Numbered from the stretch's first letter, positions 7,507 through 15,913 are shown. The stretch: 64,000 nucleotides of DNA from Micromonospora costi (GCF_003626655.1 NZ_RBAN01000003.1:930001-994000), one strand, 5' to 3'. Numbers and translations are program-made. The notes: generated by a model from the sequence alone, not told the origin.

Positions 7507-7986
7507 GGGGGCCGGCGTCTCGTACACCAGGGCCACCGCGATCCCGGCGAGGCCCTCGCCGCGACCGGTGAAGCCGAGCCCGTCGGTGGTCGCGGCGGTG
7601 ACGTTGACCGGCGCGCCGACGGCGGTGGAGAGGACCTGCTCGGCCTCCGCCCGGCGCGGCCCGATCTTGGGCCGGTTGCCGACGACCTGGACGGAGACGT
7701 TGCCGATGGTGAAACCGGCGGCCCGCACCCGGCGGGCGGTCTCGGTGAGCAGCGCCACCCCCGAAGCGCCGGCCCACTCCGGCTGCCCCACGCCGAAGTT
7801 CGTGCCCAGGTCACCGAGGCCGGCCGCGGACAGCAGGGCGTTGCAGGCCGCGTGGGCCGCCACGTCCGCGTCGGAGTGGCCCGCCAGGCCGTCCTGGTCG
7901 GGCCAGAGCAGGCCGGCGACCCAGCACGGCCGGCCGGCCTCGAACGCGTGCACGTCGGTGCCGATCGCGACCCGGGGAACGATCAT
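7504..7986 (-). CDS. ispF: 2-C-methyl-D-erythritol 2,4-cyclodiphosphate synthase
   Basis: 160 aa, standard length. It cyclises CDP-methylerythritol 2-phosphate to MEcPP in the MEP isoprenoid pathway. Signature: G-T-D-V-H-A-F near the start (metal-binding Asp and His), G-H-S-D-A-D-V-A-A-H-A (third ligand) and L-G-D-L-G-T-N-F. It follows ispD by 16 bp on the same strand, in the conserved actinobacterial order carD-ispD-ispF. Confidence 0.95.
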   Translation of the reverse strand: MIVPRVAIGTDVHAFEAGRPCWVAGLLWPDQDGLAGHSDADVAAHAACNALLSAAGLGDLGTNFGVGQPEWAGASGVALLTETARRVRAAGFTIGNVSVQVVGNRPKIGPRRAEAEQVLSTAVGAPVNVTAATTDGLGFTGRGEGLAGIAVALVYETPAP

Positions 7987-8002
7987 GGTGAGAGGGTACG
8001 CG

Positions 8003-8698
8003 TCAGCCGGCGTTGGCCAGCAGATGCTCGGCCAGCGCGAGGTCGAACGGGCGAGTGATCTTGAGGGCGTACTCCGAGCCCGGCACGCAGAAGACGGGCA
8101 CGCCCTGCTTCTCCACGAGGCCGGCGTCGTCGGTGAGCGCGCCGCCGGCCGCGGCGTGCGCGGCGGTGAGGACCGACCGGCGGAAACCCTGGGGGGTCTG
8201 CACCGCCCGCAGGGCGGACCGGTCGACCGTGCCGAGGACGACCTCCTCGGCGCCGACCTCCTTGATCGTGTCGACGACCGGAAGCACGGGGATCACCGCG
8301 TGTCGGCCCGCCCGGACCGCCGCGGCCACCGCCTCGACCAGTTCCGGCGGGGTCAGCGCCCGGGCCGCGTCGTGCACGAGGACGATCTCGGGACCCGGGG
8401 GCACCGCGGCGAGCGCGGCGGCCACCGACGCCTGGCGCTCCGCGCCGCCCGGCACCACGGTGACCGGGGCGACCGGAGCCAGCAGCTCGCGTACGGCGTC
8501 GACCTCGGCCGCGGGCGCCGCCACGACGATGGTGTGCACGCTGCCGGCCGCCGCGAGCCGGCGTACCGCGTGCACCAGCAGGGGTTCACCCGCGAGCAGG
8601 CGCAGGGCCTTGGGCCGGCCGGGGCCGAGCCGTACGCCCGCACCCGCCGCAGGCACGAGGACCGCGACGTCACCGCGCGGATTGAGCTGCGCGGTCAC
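8003..8698 (-). CDS. ispD: 2-C-methyl-D-erythritol 4-phosphate cytidylyltransferase
   Basis: 231 aa from GTG 8698. It transfers CMP to MEP, the third MEP-pathway step. Seen: the nucleotide-binding loop L-V-P-A-A-G-A-G-V-R-L-G-x-G-R-P-K-A-L, V-H-D-A-A-R-A-L-T-P (metal and substrate) and R-A-V-Q-T-P-Q-G-F. Start: GTG 8698 is the only usable start between the carD stop and the nucleotide loop, with GAGG 8 nt upstream. Confidence 0.95.
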   Translation of the reverse strand: MTAQLNPRGDVAVLVPAAGAGVRLGPGRPKALRLLAGEPLLVHAVRRLAAAGSVHTIVVAAPAAEVDAVRELLAPVAPVTVVPGGAERQASVAAALAAVPPGPEIVLVHDAARALTPPELVEAVAAAVRAGRHAVIPVLPVVDTIKEVGAEEVVLGTVDRSALRAVQTPQGFRRSVLTAAHAAAGGALTDDAGLVEKQGVPVFCVPGSEYALKITRPFDLALAEHLLANAG

Positions 8699-8754
8699 GT
8701 CGCGGTCCTCGGTGGTTTGTTCGCTACGAACTGGGTACGTCGATGCTGTGCCGA

Positions 8755-9240
8755 CTAGGCCTCGGTCAGCACCTTGTCGAGCAGCGTCTCCGCCTCGTCC
8801 TTGGTGCTCTTCTCCGCCAGCGCGACCTCGCCGACCAGGATGTCGCGGGCCTTCGCGAGCATGCGCTTCTCGCCCGCGGAGAGGCCCCGCTCCCGCTCCC
8901 GCCGCCACAGGTCACGCACGACCTCGGCCACCTTCAGCGGGTTGCCGGAGGCCAGCTTCTCCAGATTCGCCTTGTAACGCCGCGACCAGTTGGTCGGCTC
9001 CTCGGTGTGCGGAGCCCGGAGGACGTCGAAGACCTTGCCGAGGCCCTCTTCGCCGACCACCTCACGCACACCCACGATCTCGGCGTTCTCAGCCGGAACC
9101 CGGACCGTCAGGTCACCCTGCGCGACCCTCAGGACGAGGTACTGCTTGGGCTCGCCCTTGATGACCCGAGTCTCGATTGCCTCGATGAGTGCGGCCCCGT
9201 GGTGGGGGTAAACAACGGTCTCGCCGACACTGAAAACCAT
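8755..9240 (-). CDS. carD: CarD-family RNA polymerase-binding transcription regulator
   Basis: 161 aa. Residues ~1-65 form the Tudor-like RNA-polymerase-interacting domain (F-S-V-G-E-T-V-V-Y-P-H-H-G-A-A), residues ~70-160 the helical DNA-binding domain with N-W-S-R-R-Y-K-A-N and L-S-A-G-E-K-R-M-L-A-K-A-R-D-I-L. In mycobacteria CarD binds the beta subunit of RNA polymerase and stabilises open complexes, notably at rRNA promoters; the same is inferred here. Start ATG 9240 with AAAGGGG upstream. Confidence 0.95.
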   Translation of the reverse strand: MVFSVGETVVYPHHGAALIEAIETRVIKGEPKQYLVLRVAQGDLTVRVPAENAEIVGVREVVGEEGLGKVFDVLRAPHTEEPTNWSRRYKANLEKLASGNPLKVAEVVRDLWRRERERGLSAGEKRMLAKARDILVGEVALAEKSTKDEAETLLDKVLTEA

Positions 9241-9570
9241 AGGTTCGAAACCCCTTTCGCTGTGTCTAGGGTAACACGCTCAGGCATCGCTGTCTCACCG
9301 CTGTCCTGACCGTTGGCGCAGCTCAGGGGCCCTGTGAGAGGTATTTCTTCGGCTTGACAGGCGGCCAAACCAATGGATCGAACACGTTCCGTGACGACCG
9401 CATGACATGCCGGTACGGGTGAACGGAACGCCGAGATCAAGGGCTATGCGCTCCTCCCATGGTATCCCGTTGGCCGCTGCCCCGCCCAGGTGTAGCGGGA
9501 GCAGCCCCGGGTGCGCGACGCTGGAAGGCGAGCCGCTGTCGGCTCTTCGAAGACGGTTCCAGGGGGTCCG
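9241..9570. other. 330-bp divergent intergenic region carD / thioredoxin-fold gene
   Basis: It contains the carD promoter at 9268-9296. A perfect TTGACA occurs at 9354-9359 on the plus strand but no -10 hexamer follows at 16-19 nt. Nothing gene-like is seen on either strand. Confidence 0.6.
9268..9296 (-). promoter_or_regulatory. carD: carD promoter
   Basis: Minus-strand -35 GAGACA (9291-9296), 17-nt spacer, -10 TACCCT (9268-9273), followed by AAAGGGG and ATG 9240. The leader would be about 20 nt. Confidence 0.5.
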
Positions 9571-10257
9571 ATGAGCATGCCGGACGCAGAGGGACACGGG
9601 CCGTCCGACGGGCTGCCCGACCTGCCACCGGAGTGGGGCCGGGTGGTCGTGCCCGACGACGCCTCGGCGCTGGCCCGCGAGGCCGCCGAGGTACGCCGTG
9701 AGCTTCGCCGTGCCGCCCGCCGCCCGAACGGCCGCCGGCCCGTGCCGGGCCTGCCCCTGCTGATCCTGGTGGTGGCCGTGCTCACCACACTCGCCGGGCT
9801 GGCCGCCGTCACCTGGCCCCGCTCCACCCGCTCCGCCGACCGCTCGACCCCCAGCCCGGCCGCGCCACCGGCGGCGCTGACCGGCCGGCCGCTGCCCGCG
9901 CTCGACCTCGTCGACACCGGGCAGGACCCGGTGCCCCTGCGCGGCCTGCTGCCCGCCATGATCATCCTGGTGGACGCGTGCGCGTGCGCCGAGCGGGTGA
10001 CCGAGGCCGCCGCGGCGGCGCCGCCCGGGGTGAGCGTCGTGACCGTCACCGGTGACCGGAGCGCCCCCGCGGCCGGTTCCGGCGTACGGTCGCTCGCCGA
10101 CCCCGCCGGCGGCCTGCGCTCCTTCCTGCACCTGGCACCCCGTCCGGGCACCGCCGCGGCGGTGCTGGTGGACCGGGCCGGCGTGGTGGTACGCGTCCTG
10201 CCCGACCTCGGGCCGGTCGACGCGTACCGGGCCGACCTGGCCCGGCTGGGCGCCTGA
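9571..10257 (+). CDS. Membrane-anchored protein with thioredoxin-like extracytoplasmic domain
   Basis: 228 aa. An acidic and Arg-rich cytoplasmic head (~55 aa) is followed by a transmembrane helix (P-L-L-I-L-V-V-A-V-L-T-T-L-A-G-L-A), a Pro/Ser linker and a ~135-aa outer domain. That domain resembles TlpA/peroxiredoxin-like folds (G-R-P-L-P-A-L-D-L-V, V-P-L-R-G-L-L, A-A-A-V-L-V-D-R-A-G-V-V-V-R-V-L-P). A Cys-Ala-Cys pair (D-A-C-A-C-A-E-R) sits where the family has CxxC, so redox activity is possible but unproven. Start ATG 9571 has GGGGG 4 nt upstream. Confidence 0.65.
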   Translation: MSMPDAEGHGPSDGLPDLPPEWGRVVVPDDASALAREAAEVRRELRRAARRPNGRRPVPGLPLLILVVAVLTTLAGLAAVTWPRSTRSADRSTPSPAAPPAALTGRPLPALDLVDTGQDPVPLRGLLPAMIILVDACACAERVTEAAAAAPPGVSVVTVTGDRSAPAAGSGVRSLADPAGGLRSFLHLAPRPGTAAAVLVDRAGVVVRVLPDLGPVDAYRADLARLGA

Positions 10258-10262
10258 CGCGG

Positions 10263-10292
10263 CCGACCGCCCGGGTCGCCGCCCACGGTCGG
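10263..10292. terminator. Hairpin between convergent genes
   Basis: CCGACCG (10263-10269) pairs with CGGTCGG (10286-10292) in the 46-bp gap between the genes ending at 10257 and 10304. Confidence 0.45.
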
Positions 10293-10303
10293 AGCGGGGC
10301 GGA

Positions 10304-10942
10304 TCAGGGCAGGGCGACGAGTTGCGCCTCGGCCACGATGGGCCCGTTGCCCACCGCGGACAGCGAGACGCGGATGGGCCCGCTCGTCGGCGCGACCCGC
10401 GCGGTGGTGACCGTACCGTCGCAGTCGACCCGGGAGGGCGCGTCGATCTGCGCGCCGGTGACCCGCACCCGCAGTGTGCCGGGCCGCACGCACCGGTACT
10501 GGAGCAGGTAGCGACCGCCGTCGTCGGACGCCTGCCGGACGACCGGGCTGCCCGGGACGAGCGTCTCCGCCACGCGCCATGTCGTCAGGGCGAACCGGGG
10601 CAGCCCACCCTCCGGGTCGGGCCGGTAGAACAGCTCGCCCGGAGCGCCACCGACGTCGGTGACCATGCCCGTCCGCGGGTCGATCGACACCCCGGGCAGG
10701 CCGTCGGCGCGCAGCACCTCACCCGTCTCCGCGTCCACCACCACCCGGGCCACCGACTCCGGCCGTTCCGGCGCCCGACGCGCGCCCGGCGCGGAGCCGG
10801 CGCCCCCGGCCGCGCCCGCCACGGGCGCCGGACCCGACGCCGGGGCGTTGGCCTGCCACCACCAGCCGCCCGCCAGCAGCGCGAGCACCGCCGCCCCGAT
10901 CAGCACCCCGCCCCTCAGCCGGGCCCCCGCGTCGTCGTCCAT
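10304..10942 (-). CDS. Hypothetical single-pass membrane protein
   Basis: 212 aa. Residues ~10-28 are a transmembrane helix (G-V-L-I-G-A-A-V-L-A-L-L-A-G-G), followed by a Gly/Ala/Pro linker and a predicted beta-rich extracytoplasmic domain containing one disulphide-capable Cys pair (Y-R-C-V-R-P-G and V-D-C-D-G). Not recognised. Start ATG 10942 is preceded at 6 nt by TACGCT with no ribosome-binding site, so it is probably leaderless. It follows the type III PKS gene on the same strand but with its own promoter, so a link to that cluster is doubtful. Confidence 0.6.
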   Translation of the reverse strand: MDDDAGARLRGGVLIGAAVLALLAGGWWWQANAPASGPAPVAGAAGGAGSAPGARRAPERPESVARVVVDAETGEVLRADGLPGVSIDPRTGMVTDVGGAPGELFYRPDPEGGLPRFALTTWRVAETLVPGSPVVRQASDDGGRYLLQYRCVRPGTLRVRVTGAQIDAPSRVDCDGTVTTARVAPTSGPIRVSLSAVGNGPIVAEAQLVALP

Positions 10943-10948
10943 GGAACG

Positions 10949-10954
10949 AGCGTA
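10949..10954 (-). promoter_or_regulatory. Leaderless -10 box (TACGCT)
   Basis: TACGCT on the minus strand exactly 6 nt before ATG 10942, inside the 23-bp gap after the type III PKS gene. Confidence 0.5.
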
Positions 10955-10965
10955 GGTCGGCACGC

Positions 10966-12015
10966 TCAGGCCTGTCGATCGAGCAGGACGGCGTAGAGGG
11001 TGAGGCCGGGGCCGAACGCGAGCATGAGGATCCGCTCGGGCGGGGCGTCGGCCCGGCGCAGCCGGTCCAGGATCAGCAGCACGGTCGGGGACGAGCAGTT
11101 GCCGTGCTCGTCCAGCGTCGCCCGGGACGCCGCCAGCGCCTCCGTGGGCAGTGCCAGCTCGCGTTCGACCACGTTGAGGATGCGCGGCCCGCCCGGGTGC
11201 ACCGCCCAGCCGTCCACCGCGGCGATGCTCGTGCCGTGCCGCGCGAGCAGGTCGTCGACCAGCCCGCGGACGTGCGTCGACAGCACCTGGGGCACCTTCG
11301 GCGACAGCCCCATCCGGAAACCGGCGTCGGTCACGTCCCAGGTCATGTGGTCGGCCGTGGACGTGTCGGTCACCGAGGTCACCTCGCGCAGCGCGTACCC
11401 GGGGCCGCCCGGCAGCACCACGGCCGCGACCGCCGCGTCCGAGAAGAGGGCGTGCGAGACGATCTGCTGGGTGTCCACCCGCGCCGTCGACGGCTGGATG
11501 TGCAGGCTGGTCAGCTCGGCGCAGAGCAGCAGCGCGGGGCGGCCCCGCGCCGTCACGAAGTCGCTCGCCGCGCCGAGCCCGGGCAGCGCGGCGTAGCAAC
11601 CCATGTGCCCCACGAACATCCGCTGGGTGTCCGGCGCCATCCCGAGGTCCCTGGCGAGCAGGATGTCCAGGCCCGGGGTGGCGTACCCGGTGCACGAGCA
11701 GACGATGAACATCCCGATGTCACCGGCGTCCAGGCCGGCGGCGGTCAGCGCCCGCCCGACCGCCTCCTTACCCAGCGGCAGCGCCTCGACCAGATAGCGG
11801 CGCATCCGCCGCTCGGTCGGCCAGTCGGAGACGTCCTCCAGCAGCGGGTTGACCGCGGCCTGCCGCGTGGTCACCCCCGAGTTGGCGAAGATCCGCTGCG
11901 CCAGCGACCGCGTGGCACCGGTGAAGTGCCGCGAGAAGAAACCGTCCCACAACTCGTCCTGGCGGGCCGACGGCGGCTGTGCCGTCCCGAGGCCCGCGAT
12001 CACTGGTACCGACAC
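10966..12015 (-). CDS. Type III polyketide synthase
   Basis: 349 aa, a chalcone-synthase-superfamily enzyme that condenses an acyl-CoA starter with malonyl-CoA units and cyclises the product on one active site. The Cys-His-Asn triad is intact: Cys140 in V-G-H-M-G-C-Y-A-A, His273 in W-A-V-H-P-G-G-P and Asn306 in L-D-E-H-G-N-C-S-S. Start GTG 12015 is preceded by GAGAGG at 8 nt. Neighbours are an acyl-CoA-dehydrogenase-like flavoprotein, a methyltransferase and a UbiA prenyltransferase. This resembles the Actinoplanes missouriensis cluster for alkyl-O-dihydrogeranyl-methoxyhydroquinones (from memory), so an alkylresorcinol or alkylpyrone product later oxidised to a quinone is likely. Confidence 0.9.
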   Translation of the reverse strand: MSVPVIAGLGTAQPPSARQDELWDGFFSRHFTGATRSLAQRIFANSGVTTRQAAVNPLLEDVSDWPTERRMRRYLVEALPLGKEAVGRALTAAGLDAGDIGMFIVCSCTGYATPGLDILLARDLGMAPDTQRMFVGHMGCYAALPGLGAASDFVTARGRPALLLCAELTSLHIQPSTARVDTQQIVSHALFSDAAVAAVVLPGGPGYALREVTSVTDTSTADHMTWDVTDAGFRMGLSPKVPQVLSTHVRGLVDDLLARHGTSIAAVDGWAVHPGGPRILNVVERELALPTEALAASRATLDEHGNCSSPTVLLILDRLRRADAPPERILMLAFGPGLTLYAVLLDRQA

Positions 12016-12090
12016 GATCCCCACCTCTCGTCCGACGCCGCCCACCCCAGGACCGTCCCTCCGCCGGGACGGCCCCCGGCGGCCCCACGC

Positions 12091-13257
12091 TCACCAACGA
12101 GGCGCCGAGCCGTCGCGGTCCGGGTCACCGCCCAACGCGGCGATGCCGAGCCAGTCGGCGCAGACGTCCGAGGTCGCCGGATGCAGCGAGCCGCAGCGGG
12201 CGTCCCGGTAGAGCCGCTCCAGCGGATGACCCCGCCGGGTCGCCGACGTGCCCGCCGCTTCCAGCATGGACGCGGCCACGTCGGCCGCGGTCGTGCCGGC
12301 GAGCAGCTTGGCCCGCCACACCCAGCGGTTGGTCTCCGTGTCGCCCGGCGCCTCGTCCACCCGCCGGGCCGCCTCCGCCACCACCAGCTCGGCCGCCGCC
12401 ACCGCCGCGTCGGCCCGACCGAGCCGGGCCCGTACGGCCGGCAGCCCGGCGAGGTTGCGGGCGTTCAGGTGCTCGGCGGCGGCCTCGATGGCCGCCCGGG
12501 CCACCCCGACGTAGACCGCCGCGTAGCTGGCCACCAGCCAGTGCGGCATGAGCTGGGCGACCACCAGCGCCAGCCCCTCCACGCCGCCCAGCAGGCGGTC
12601 GGACGGGATCGTCACGTCCAGGTGCAGGTCGTGCGAGGCGGTGGCGCGCATGCCCAGCGAGTCCCACGTCGGTTCGACGGTGATCCCCGCGCCGGCGGGG
12701 ACCAGGAACTGGGACACCACCGACTGGTCGGTGGCGCTGCGCGCGGCGACCAGGTAGCCGTCCGGATGGCCCGCGCCCGAGCAGAACGTCTTGCTGCCCT
12801 TGACGTGCCAGCCACCCTCGACCGGCTCGTAGACCGTGCTGAGCTGGGAGAGCCGGGCGCCCGCACCCCGCTCGCTCATCGCCACCGCGTACCAGGAGCC
12901 CTCCGCGGCCGCCCTGAGCAGCCGGTCCCGGGCCGCGAGGGCGTCGTCCGGGACGCCGAGCGACTCGGCCAGCTCCTCGGTGACCGCGCCGAGCGCGCCC
13001 GTCACGGAGGCGTGCATGTTGAACACCAGCGCGGTCGCCCCGTTGCCGCGGGCCAGCTCGGTCGCGACCGCGGCGTACTCGGCGAAGGTCGCCCCGAGCC
13101 CGCCCAGCTCGCGGGGGACCATGAGGCCGAACAGGCCCGCCTCGCGCAGATCCTCGAAGTCCGCGGCCGGGAACGAGCCGTCCCGGTCGTGCTCGGCCGC
13201 CCGGGCGGCGAGTCGCGGCGCCAACCTGCGGGCCGCCTCCAGCGCGTGCACCGTCAT
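12091..13257 (-). CDS. Acyl-CoA dehydrogenase-like flavoprotein
   Basis: 388 aa with the three family segments: N-terminal helices (A-G-L-F-G-L-M-V-P-R-E-L-G-G-L-G-A), the beta domain (A-M-S-E-R-G-A-G, W-H-V-K-G-S-K-T-F-C-S-G-A) and C-terminal helices (E-A-A-G-T-S-A-T-R-R-G-H-P-L-E-R-L-Y-R-D). At the usual catalytic-base position no clear Glu is evident, and the ending 'ARCGSLHPATSDVCADWLG' (19 residues) looks like the monooxygenase branch of the fold. Inference: in this cluster it hydroxylates the phenolic ring to a hydroquinone rather than dehydrogenating a CoA ester. Start ATG 13257 with AGGGGG upstream. Confidence 0.75.
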   Translation of the reverse strand: MTVHALEAARRLAPRLAARAAEHDRDGSFPAADFEDLREAGLFGLMVPRELGGLGATFAEYAAVATELARGNGATALVFNMHASVTGALGAVTEELAESLGVPDDALAARDRLLRAAAEGSWYAVAMSERGAGARLSQLSTVYEPVEGGWHVKGSKTFCSGAGHPDGYLVAARSATDQSVVSQFLVPAGAGITVEPTWDSLGMRATASHDLHLDVTIPSDRLLGGVEGLALVVAQLMPHWLVASYAAVYVGVARAAIEAAAEHLNARNLAGLPAVRARLGRADAAVAAAELVVAEAARRVDEAPGDTETNRWVWRAKLLAGTTAADVAASMLEAAGTSATRRGHPLERLYRDARCGSLHPATSDVCADWLGIAALGGDPDRDGSAPRW

Positions 13258-13299
13258 TTCCGCCCCCTTCTCGGCGTCCCTTACCCCCGCCGGGCCCGA

Positions 13300-14055
13300 C
13301 TATCCTTTCCGGACCCCCCAGCCCTGGTACAGCACCGCGGTCGAGCGCGTCGGGACGATCCGCGGCGTCCGCGCCTCCGTGGCGGCTGCGCCACGTACCC
13401 GGCGCAGCAGCCAGCCGATCAGACCGCGCAGCTCGGGCCGGGCACCGCGCACCCGCAGCTCCACCCCGTGCCGTGCGCACTCGGCGACCAGCTCCCGGTC
13501 GTCCACGAACAACCGTGGATCGTGGATGCCGCGCGGCACGGTCGGCAGCCGCTCCCCGATGTGGACCGCCACGACCCGGCTCAACACCGTGTCGTTCAGG
13601 GTGTCCACCACGAGCAGGCCGCCCGGCCGGAGCAGCCGGCACGCCTCGGCCACGGCGGCCCGCCAGTCCGGTACGTGTTCGAGCACCTCACCGGCGGACA
13701 CCACGTCTGCGCAGCCGTCGGCCAGCGGGACGGCGGTGACGTCCCCGTTGACCGCCGTGACGCCGTGCGCGGCCGCCTGGGCGAGCGCCGACCGGGTCAG
13801 GTCGACGCCCACGTGCCGGTAGCCCTTGCCGGCCAGGTGCGGAGCGAGCAGCCCGGCGCCGCAGCCGAGATCCACCAGCAGCGCGTCGGGACGGTCGGCG
13901 GGCGGCACCAGGGACGCCCGCGCCTCGGCGATCCAGTGCAGCATCGCGAACACGCCGTCGGGCCGCCACCACTCGCCGGACAGGTCGTCGTACTGGCGTG
14001 GATCGTTGCGCGGCAGCACCCGGTGTCGGGTCGACTGCGGCGCGACGTCTCGCAT
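13300..14055 (-). CDS. SAM-dependent methyltransferase, UbiG/UbiE-like
   Basis: 251 aa. The SAM-binding core is clear: L-L-V-D-L-G-C-G-A-G-L-L-A-P (motif I), V-N-G-D-V-T-A-V-P-L-A (motif II region), V-S-A-G-E-V-L-E-H-V-P-D-W and L-L-R-P-G-G-L-L-V-V-D-T (motif III). The order and the E-V-L-E-H-V-P segment resemble UbiG-type O-methyltransferases of quinone biosynthesis. In the cluster it should methylate a ring hydroxyl of the polyketide-derived (hydro)quinone. The divergent UbiA gene starts 46 bp away. Confidence 0.85.
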   Translation of the reverse strand: MRDVAPQSTRHRVLPRNDPRQYDDLSGEWWRPDGVFAMLHWIAEARASLVPPADRPDALLVDLGCGAGLLAPHLAGKGYRHVGVDLTRSALAQAAAHGVTAVNGDVTAVPLADGCADVVSAGEVLEHVPDWRAAVAEACRLLRPGGLLVVDTLNDTVLSRVVAVHIGERLPTVPRGIHDPRLFVDDRELVAECARHGVELRVRGARPELRGLIGWLLRRVRGAAATEARTPRIVPTRSTAVLYQGWGVRKG

Positions 14056-14101
14056 GGGTCCGAGCGTGGCATGTCTCCCCGACAACGACCAGACTTCCCT
14101 T

Positions 14102-14941
14102 ATGTCGACAACGGTGTTAGGGCTGGTCAGGGCGAGCCACCCGGAACCGGCCGCCGCGGTGACCCTCGTGGCCGGTCTGCTGGCCGTCGGCGTGGGGCAC
14201 CGGCCGGGCGGCGTAGCCGCCGTGGTGCTCGCCGTGCTGGCCAGCCAACTGGCCGTGGGCTGGGCGAACGACGTGCTCGACGCCGACCGGGACGCCGCGG
14301 TGGGGCGTACCGACAAGCCCATCCCCGCGGGTGCCGTGGCCCGCCGCACGGTGGCCGTGGGGGCGGTGGTCGCGGCGCTCGCCACCCCGGTACTCGGGAT
14401 GGTCACCAATCCGATGGCGGCGCTCTGGGTCACCGTCGGGTTGATTTCCGCGCTGCTCTACGACTGGCCGCTGAAGTCCAGCCCGGTGTCGGTGCTGCCC
14501 TACGCGGTCTCGTTCGGCTCGCTGCCCGGCTTCGTGGTGCTCGCGCTGCCCGGGGCGCCGGCGCCGCCGGTCTGGCTGCTCGCCGCCGGTGCCTGCCTCG
14601 GCGCCGGCGCGCACTTCGCCAACGTCCTGCCCGACCTGGCCGACGACGCCCGCACCGGGGTACGGGGGCTGCCCCACCGGCTCGGCGCCGCCGGCAGCCG
14701 GGCGGCCGCCGCCGTGCTGCTGCTCGCGGCGACCGGCACGCTGGTCTTCGGCCCGCCCGGGCCGCCGTCCGCGGTCGGGCTCGCGGCCGTGCTGGCCGCC
14801 GTCGTGGTGCCGCCGGTCAGCTGGTACGGGGGACGCGCCGCGACCCGCGCCGGGCGGCGTCCCGTGGCCGCCTTCCGGGCGGTGATGCTGGTGGCGCTCA
14901 TCGACGTGGTTCTCCTGGTCACGAGCGGACGGGTGGTCTGA
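14102..14941 (+). CDS. UbiA-family prenyltransferase
   Basis: 279 aa, about eight to nine transmembrane helices. The two Asp-rich prenyl-diphosphate motifs are present: N-D-V-L-D-A-D-R-D after helix 2 and D-L-A-D-D-A-R-T-G after helix 6. UbiA enzymes attach a prenyl chain to an aromatic acceptor at the membrane. Next to the type III PKS and methyltransferase, it probably prenylates the alkyl-hydroquinone. Start ATG 14102; CAGACT lies 6 nt upstream, a near match to the leaderless -10 pattern. Confidence 0.9.
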   Translation: MSTTVLGLVRASHPEPAAAVTLVAGLLAVGVGHRPGGVAAVVLAVLASQLAVGWANDVLDADRDAAVGRTDKPIPAGAVARRTVAVGAVVAALATPVLGMVTNPMAALWVTVGLISALLYDWPLKSSPVSVLPYAVSFGSLPGFVVLALPGAPAPPVWLLAAGACLGAGAHFANVLPDLADDARTGVRGLPHRLGAAGSRAAAAVLLLAATGTLVFGPPGPPSAVGLAAVLAAVVVPPVSWYGGRAATRAGRRPVAAFRAVMLVALIDVVLLVTSGRVV

Positions 14942-15080
14942 GAGTCACACCCGGAGGTGGAGTCCCCGGGTCGGCGTGCGGCCCTCGATCAGCCCCAACT
15001 ACCCTGGAGCGCGGTCTGCGCGGGCATGGCCAGCGTGCCCGGCGTACGCACCGGGTGTGATCGTGACGAGGAGGACCGAC

Positions 15081-15824
15081 GTGACGCGCTCGATCAGGGG
15101 TTCCCGGCGGGCGGCCCTGCTGCTGTCCGGGGCGGCGGCGGTGACGAGCCTGCTGCTGTCCGGTTGCGGCGCCGGTCAGATCGCCGAGACCGCCGTCAAG
15201 GAGCCGTCGGTCCAGGGCGTCAACATCCAGACCGAGAACGGCCAGCTCGCGGTGCGCGGCCTGCTCGTCGACTTCCCCGGTGTCGAGGGCTACAAGGCCG
15301 GCGAGAACGCGCTGCTCAGCGCCGTGATCTACAACGACTCGCACGACCCGGTCACGGTCACCGTCACCACCCAGGACGCCCGCGAGGTGCTGCTCACCGA
15401 GACCGGCGCCTCGGCCACCCCGTCGCCGTCGGAGTCGGCCGCCGCGACCCCGTCGCACTCGGTGTCGGCCAGCCCGTCCGAGTCGGGTTCCCCGTCCGGT
15501 TCACCCAGCGGCTCCCCGTCGGGTTCGCCCAGCGGCTCGGCATCGGCCAGCCCGTCGGCGAGCCCGACCCCGGCCGGCCAGCCGGCCCGGATCGAGATCG
15601 CCCCGCTGAGCTACGCGCAGCTGAACCAGACGAGCGGCCGGCAGCTCCAGCTGATCGGCCTCAACGAGGCGCTGCGCTCCGGCCAGAACGTCTTCCTGAC
15701 CTTCGACTTCGGCAACGGCAACACCATCACGGGCCCGGCGCCGATCGCCGTGCCGTTCACCCCGCCGGCCCCGGCGTCCCCGATCATCGAGCGTGAGGGC
15801 GGCTTCGGCGAGGAGCACGACTGA
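15081..15824 (+). CDS. Lipoprotein with Ser/Pro-rich repeat linker
   Basis: 247 aa from GTG 15081 (AGGAGG 6 nt upstream). Signal peptide with lipobox L-S-G-C; Cys29 should be lipidated. An outer domain of ~90 aa (E-N-A-L-L-S-A-V-I-Y-N-D-S-H-D-P-V-T-V-T-V) resembles the beta-sandwich of secreted copper-chaperone/DUF461-type proteins, but no metal motif is evident. Residues ~120-165 are a low-complexity S-G-S-P repeat, then a second short beta segment. It precedes radA but is isolated from it by a strong terminator. Confidence 0.75.
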   Translation: MTRSIRGSRRAALLLSGAAAVTSLLLSGCGAGQIAETAVKEPSVQGVNIQTENGQLAVRGLLVDFPGVEGYKAGENALLSAVIYNDSHDPVTVTVTTQDAREVLLTETGASATPSPSESAAATPSHSVSASPSESGSPSGSPSGSPSGSPSGSASASPSASPTPAGQPARIEIAPLSYAQLNQTSGRQLQLIGLNEALRSGQNVFLTFDFGNGNTITGPAPIAVPFTPPAPASPIIEREGGFGEEHD

Positions 15825-15841
15825 CCCGGCCCACCACCTTC

Positions 15842-15887
15842 CGAGGAGACCGCCGGCGTGGCGACCACCACGCCGGCGGTCTCCTCG
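15842..15887 (+). terminator. Strong hairpin terminator after the lipoprotein gene
   Basis: A perfect 19-bp stem (15842-15860 with 15869-15887; left arm contains GAGGAGACCGCCGGCGTG) around an 8-nt loop, 18 bp past the stop codon. Confidence 0.85.
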
Positions 15888-15901
15888 TCGTACGCCCGGG
15901 C

Positions 15902-15907
15902 TAGCGT
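15902..15907 (+). promoter_or_regulatory. radA: Leaderless -10 box of radA (TAGCGT)
   Basis: TAGCGT lies exactly 6 nt before GTG 15914 and no ribosome-binding site is present. Confidence 0.5.
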
Positions 15908-15913
15908 CCTCGT

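Noticed and set aside
9354..9382. Perfect TTGACA as a promoter for the thioredoxin-fold gene
   Set aside because: No -10-like hexamer at 16-19 nt and ~200 bp from the gene start.
11104..15060. A 1318-codon open frame on the plus strand across the type III PKS cluster
   Set aside because: It is antisense to four recognisable genes, low-complexity (Arg/His/Gly/Pro) and without domains; a GC-rich shadow.
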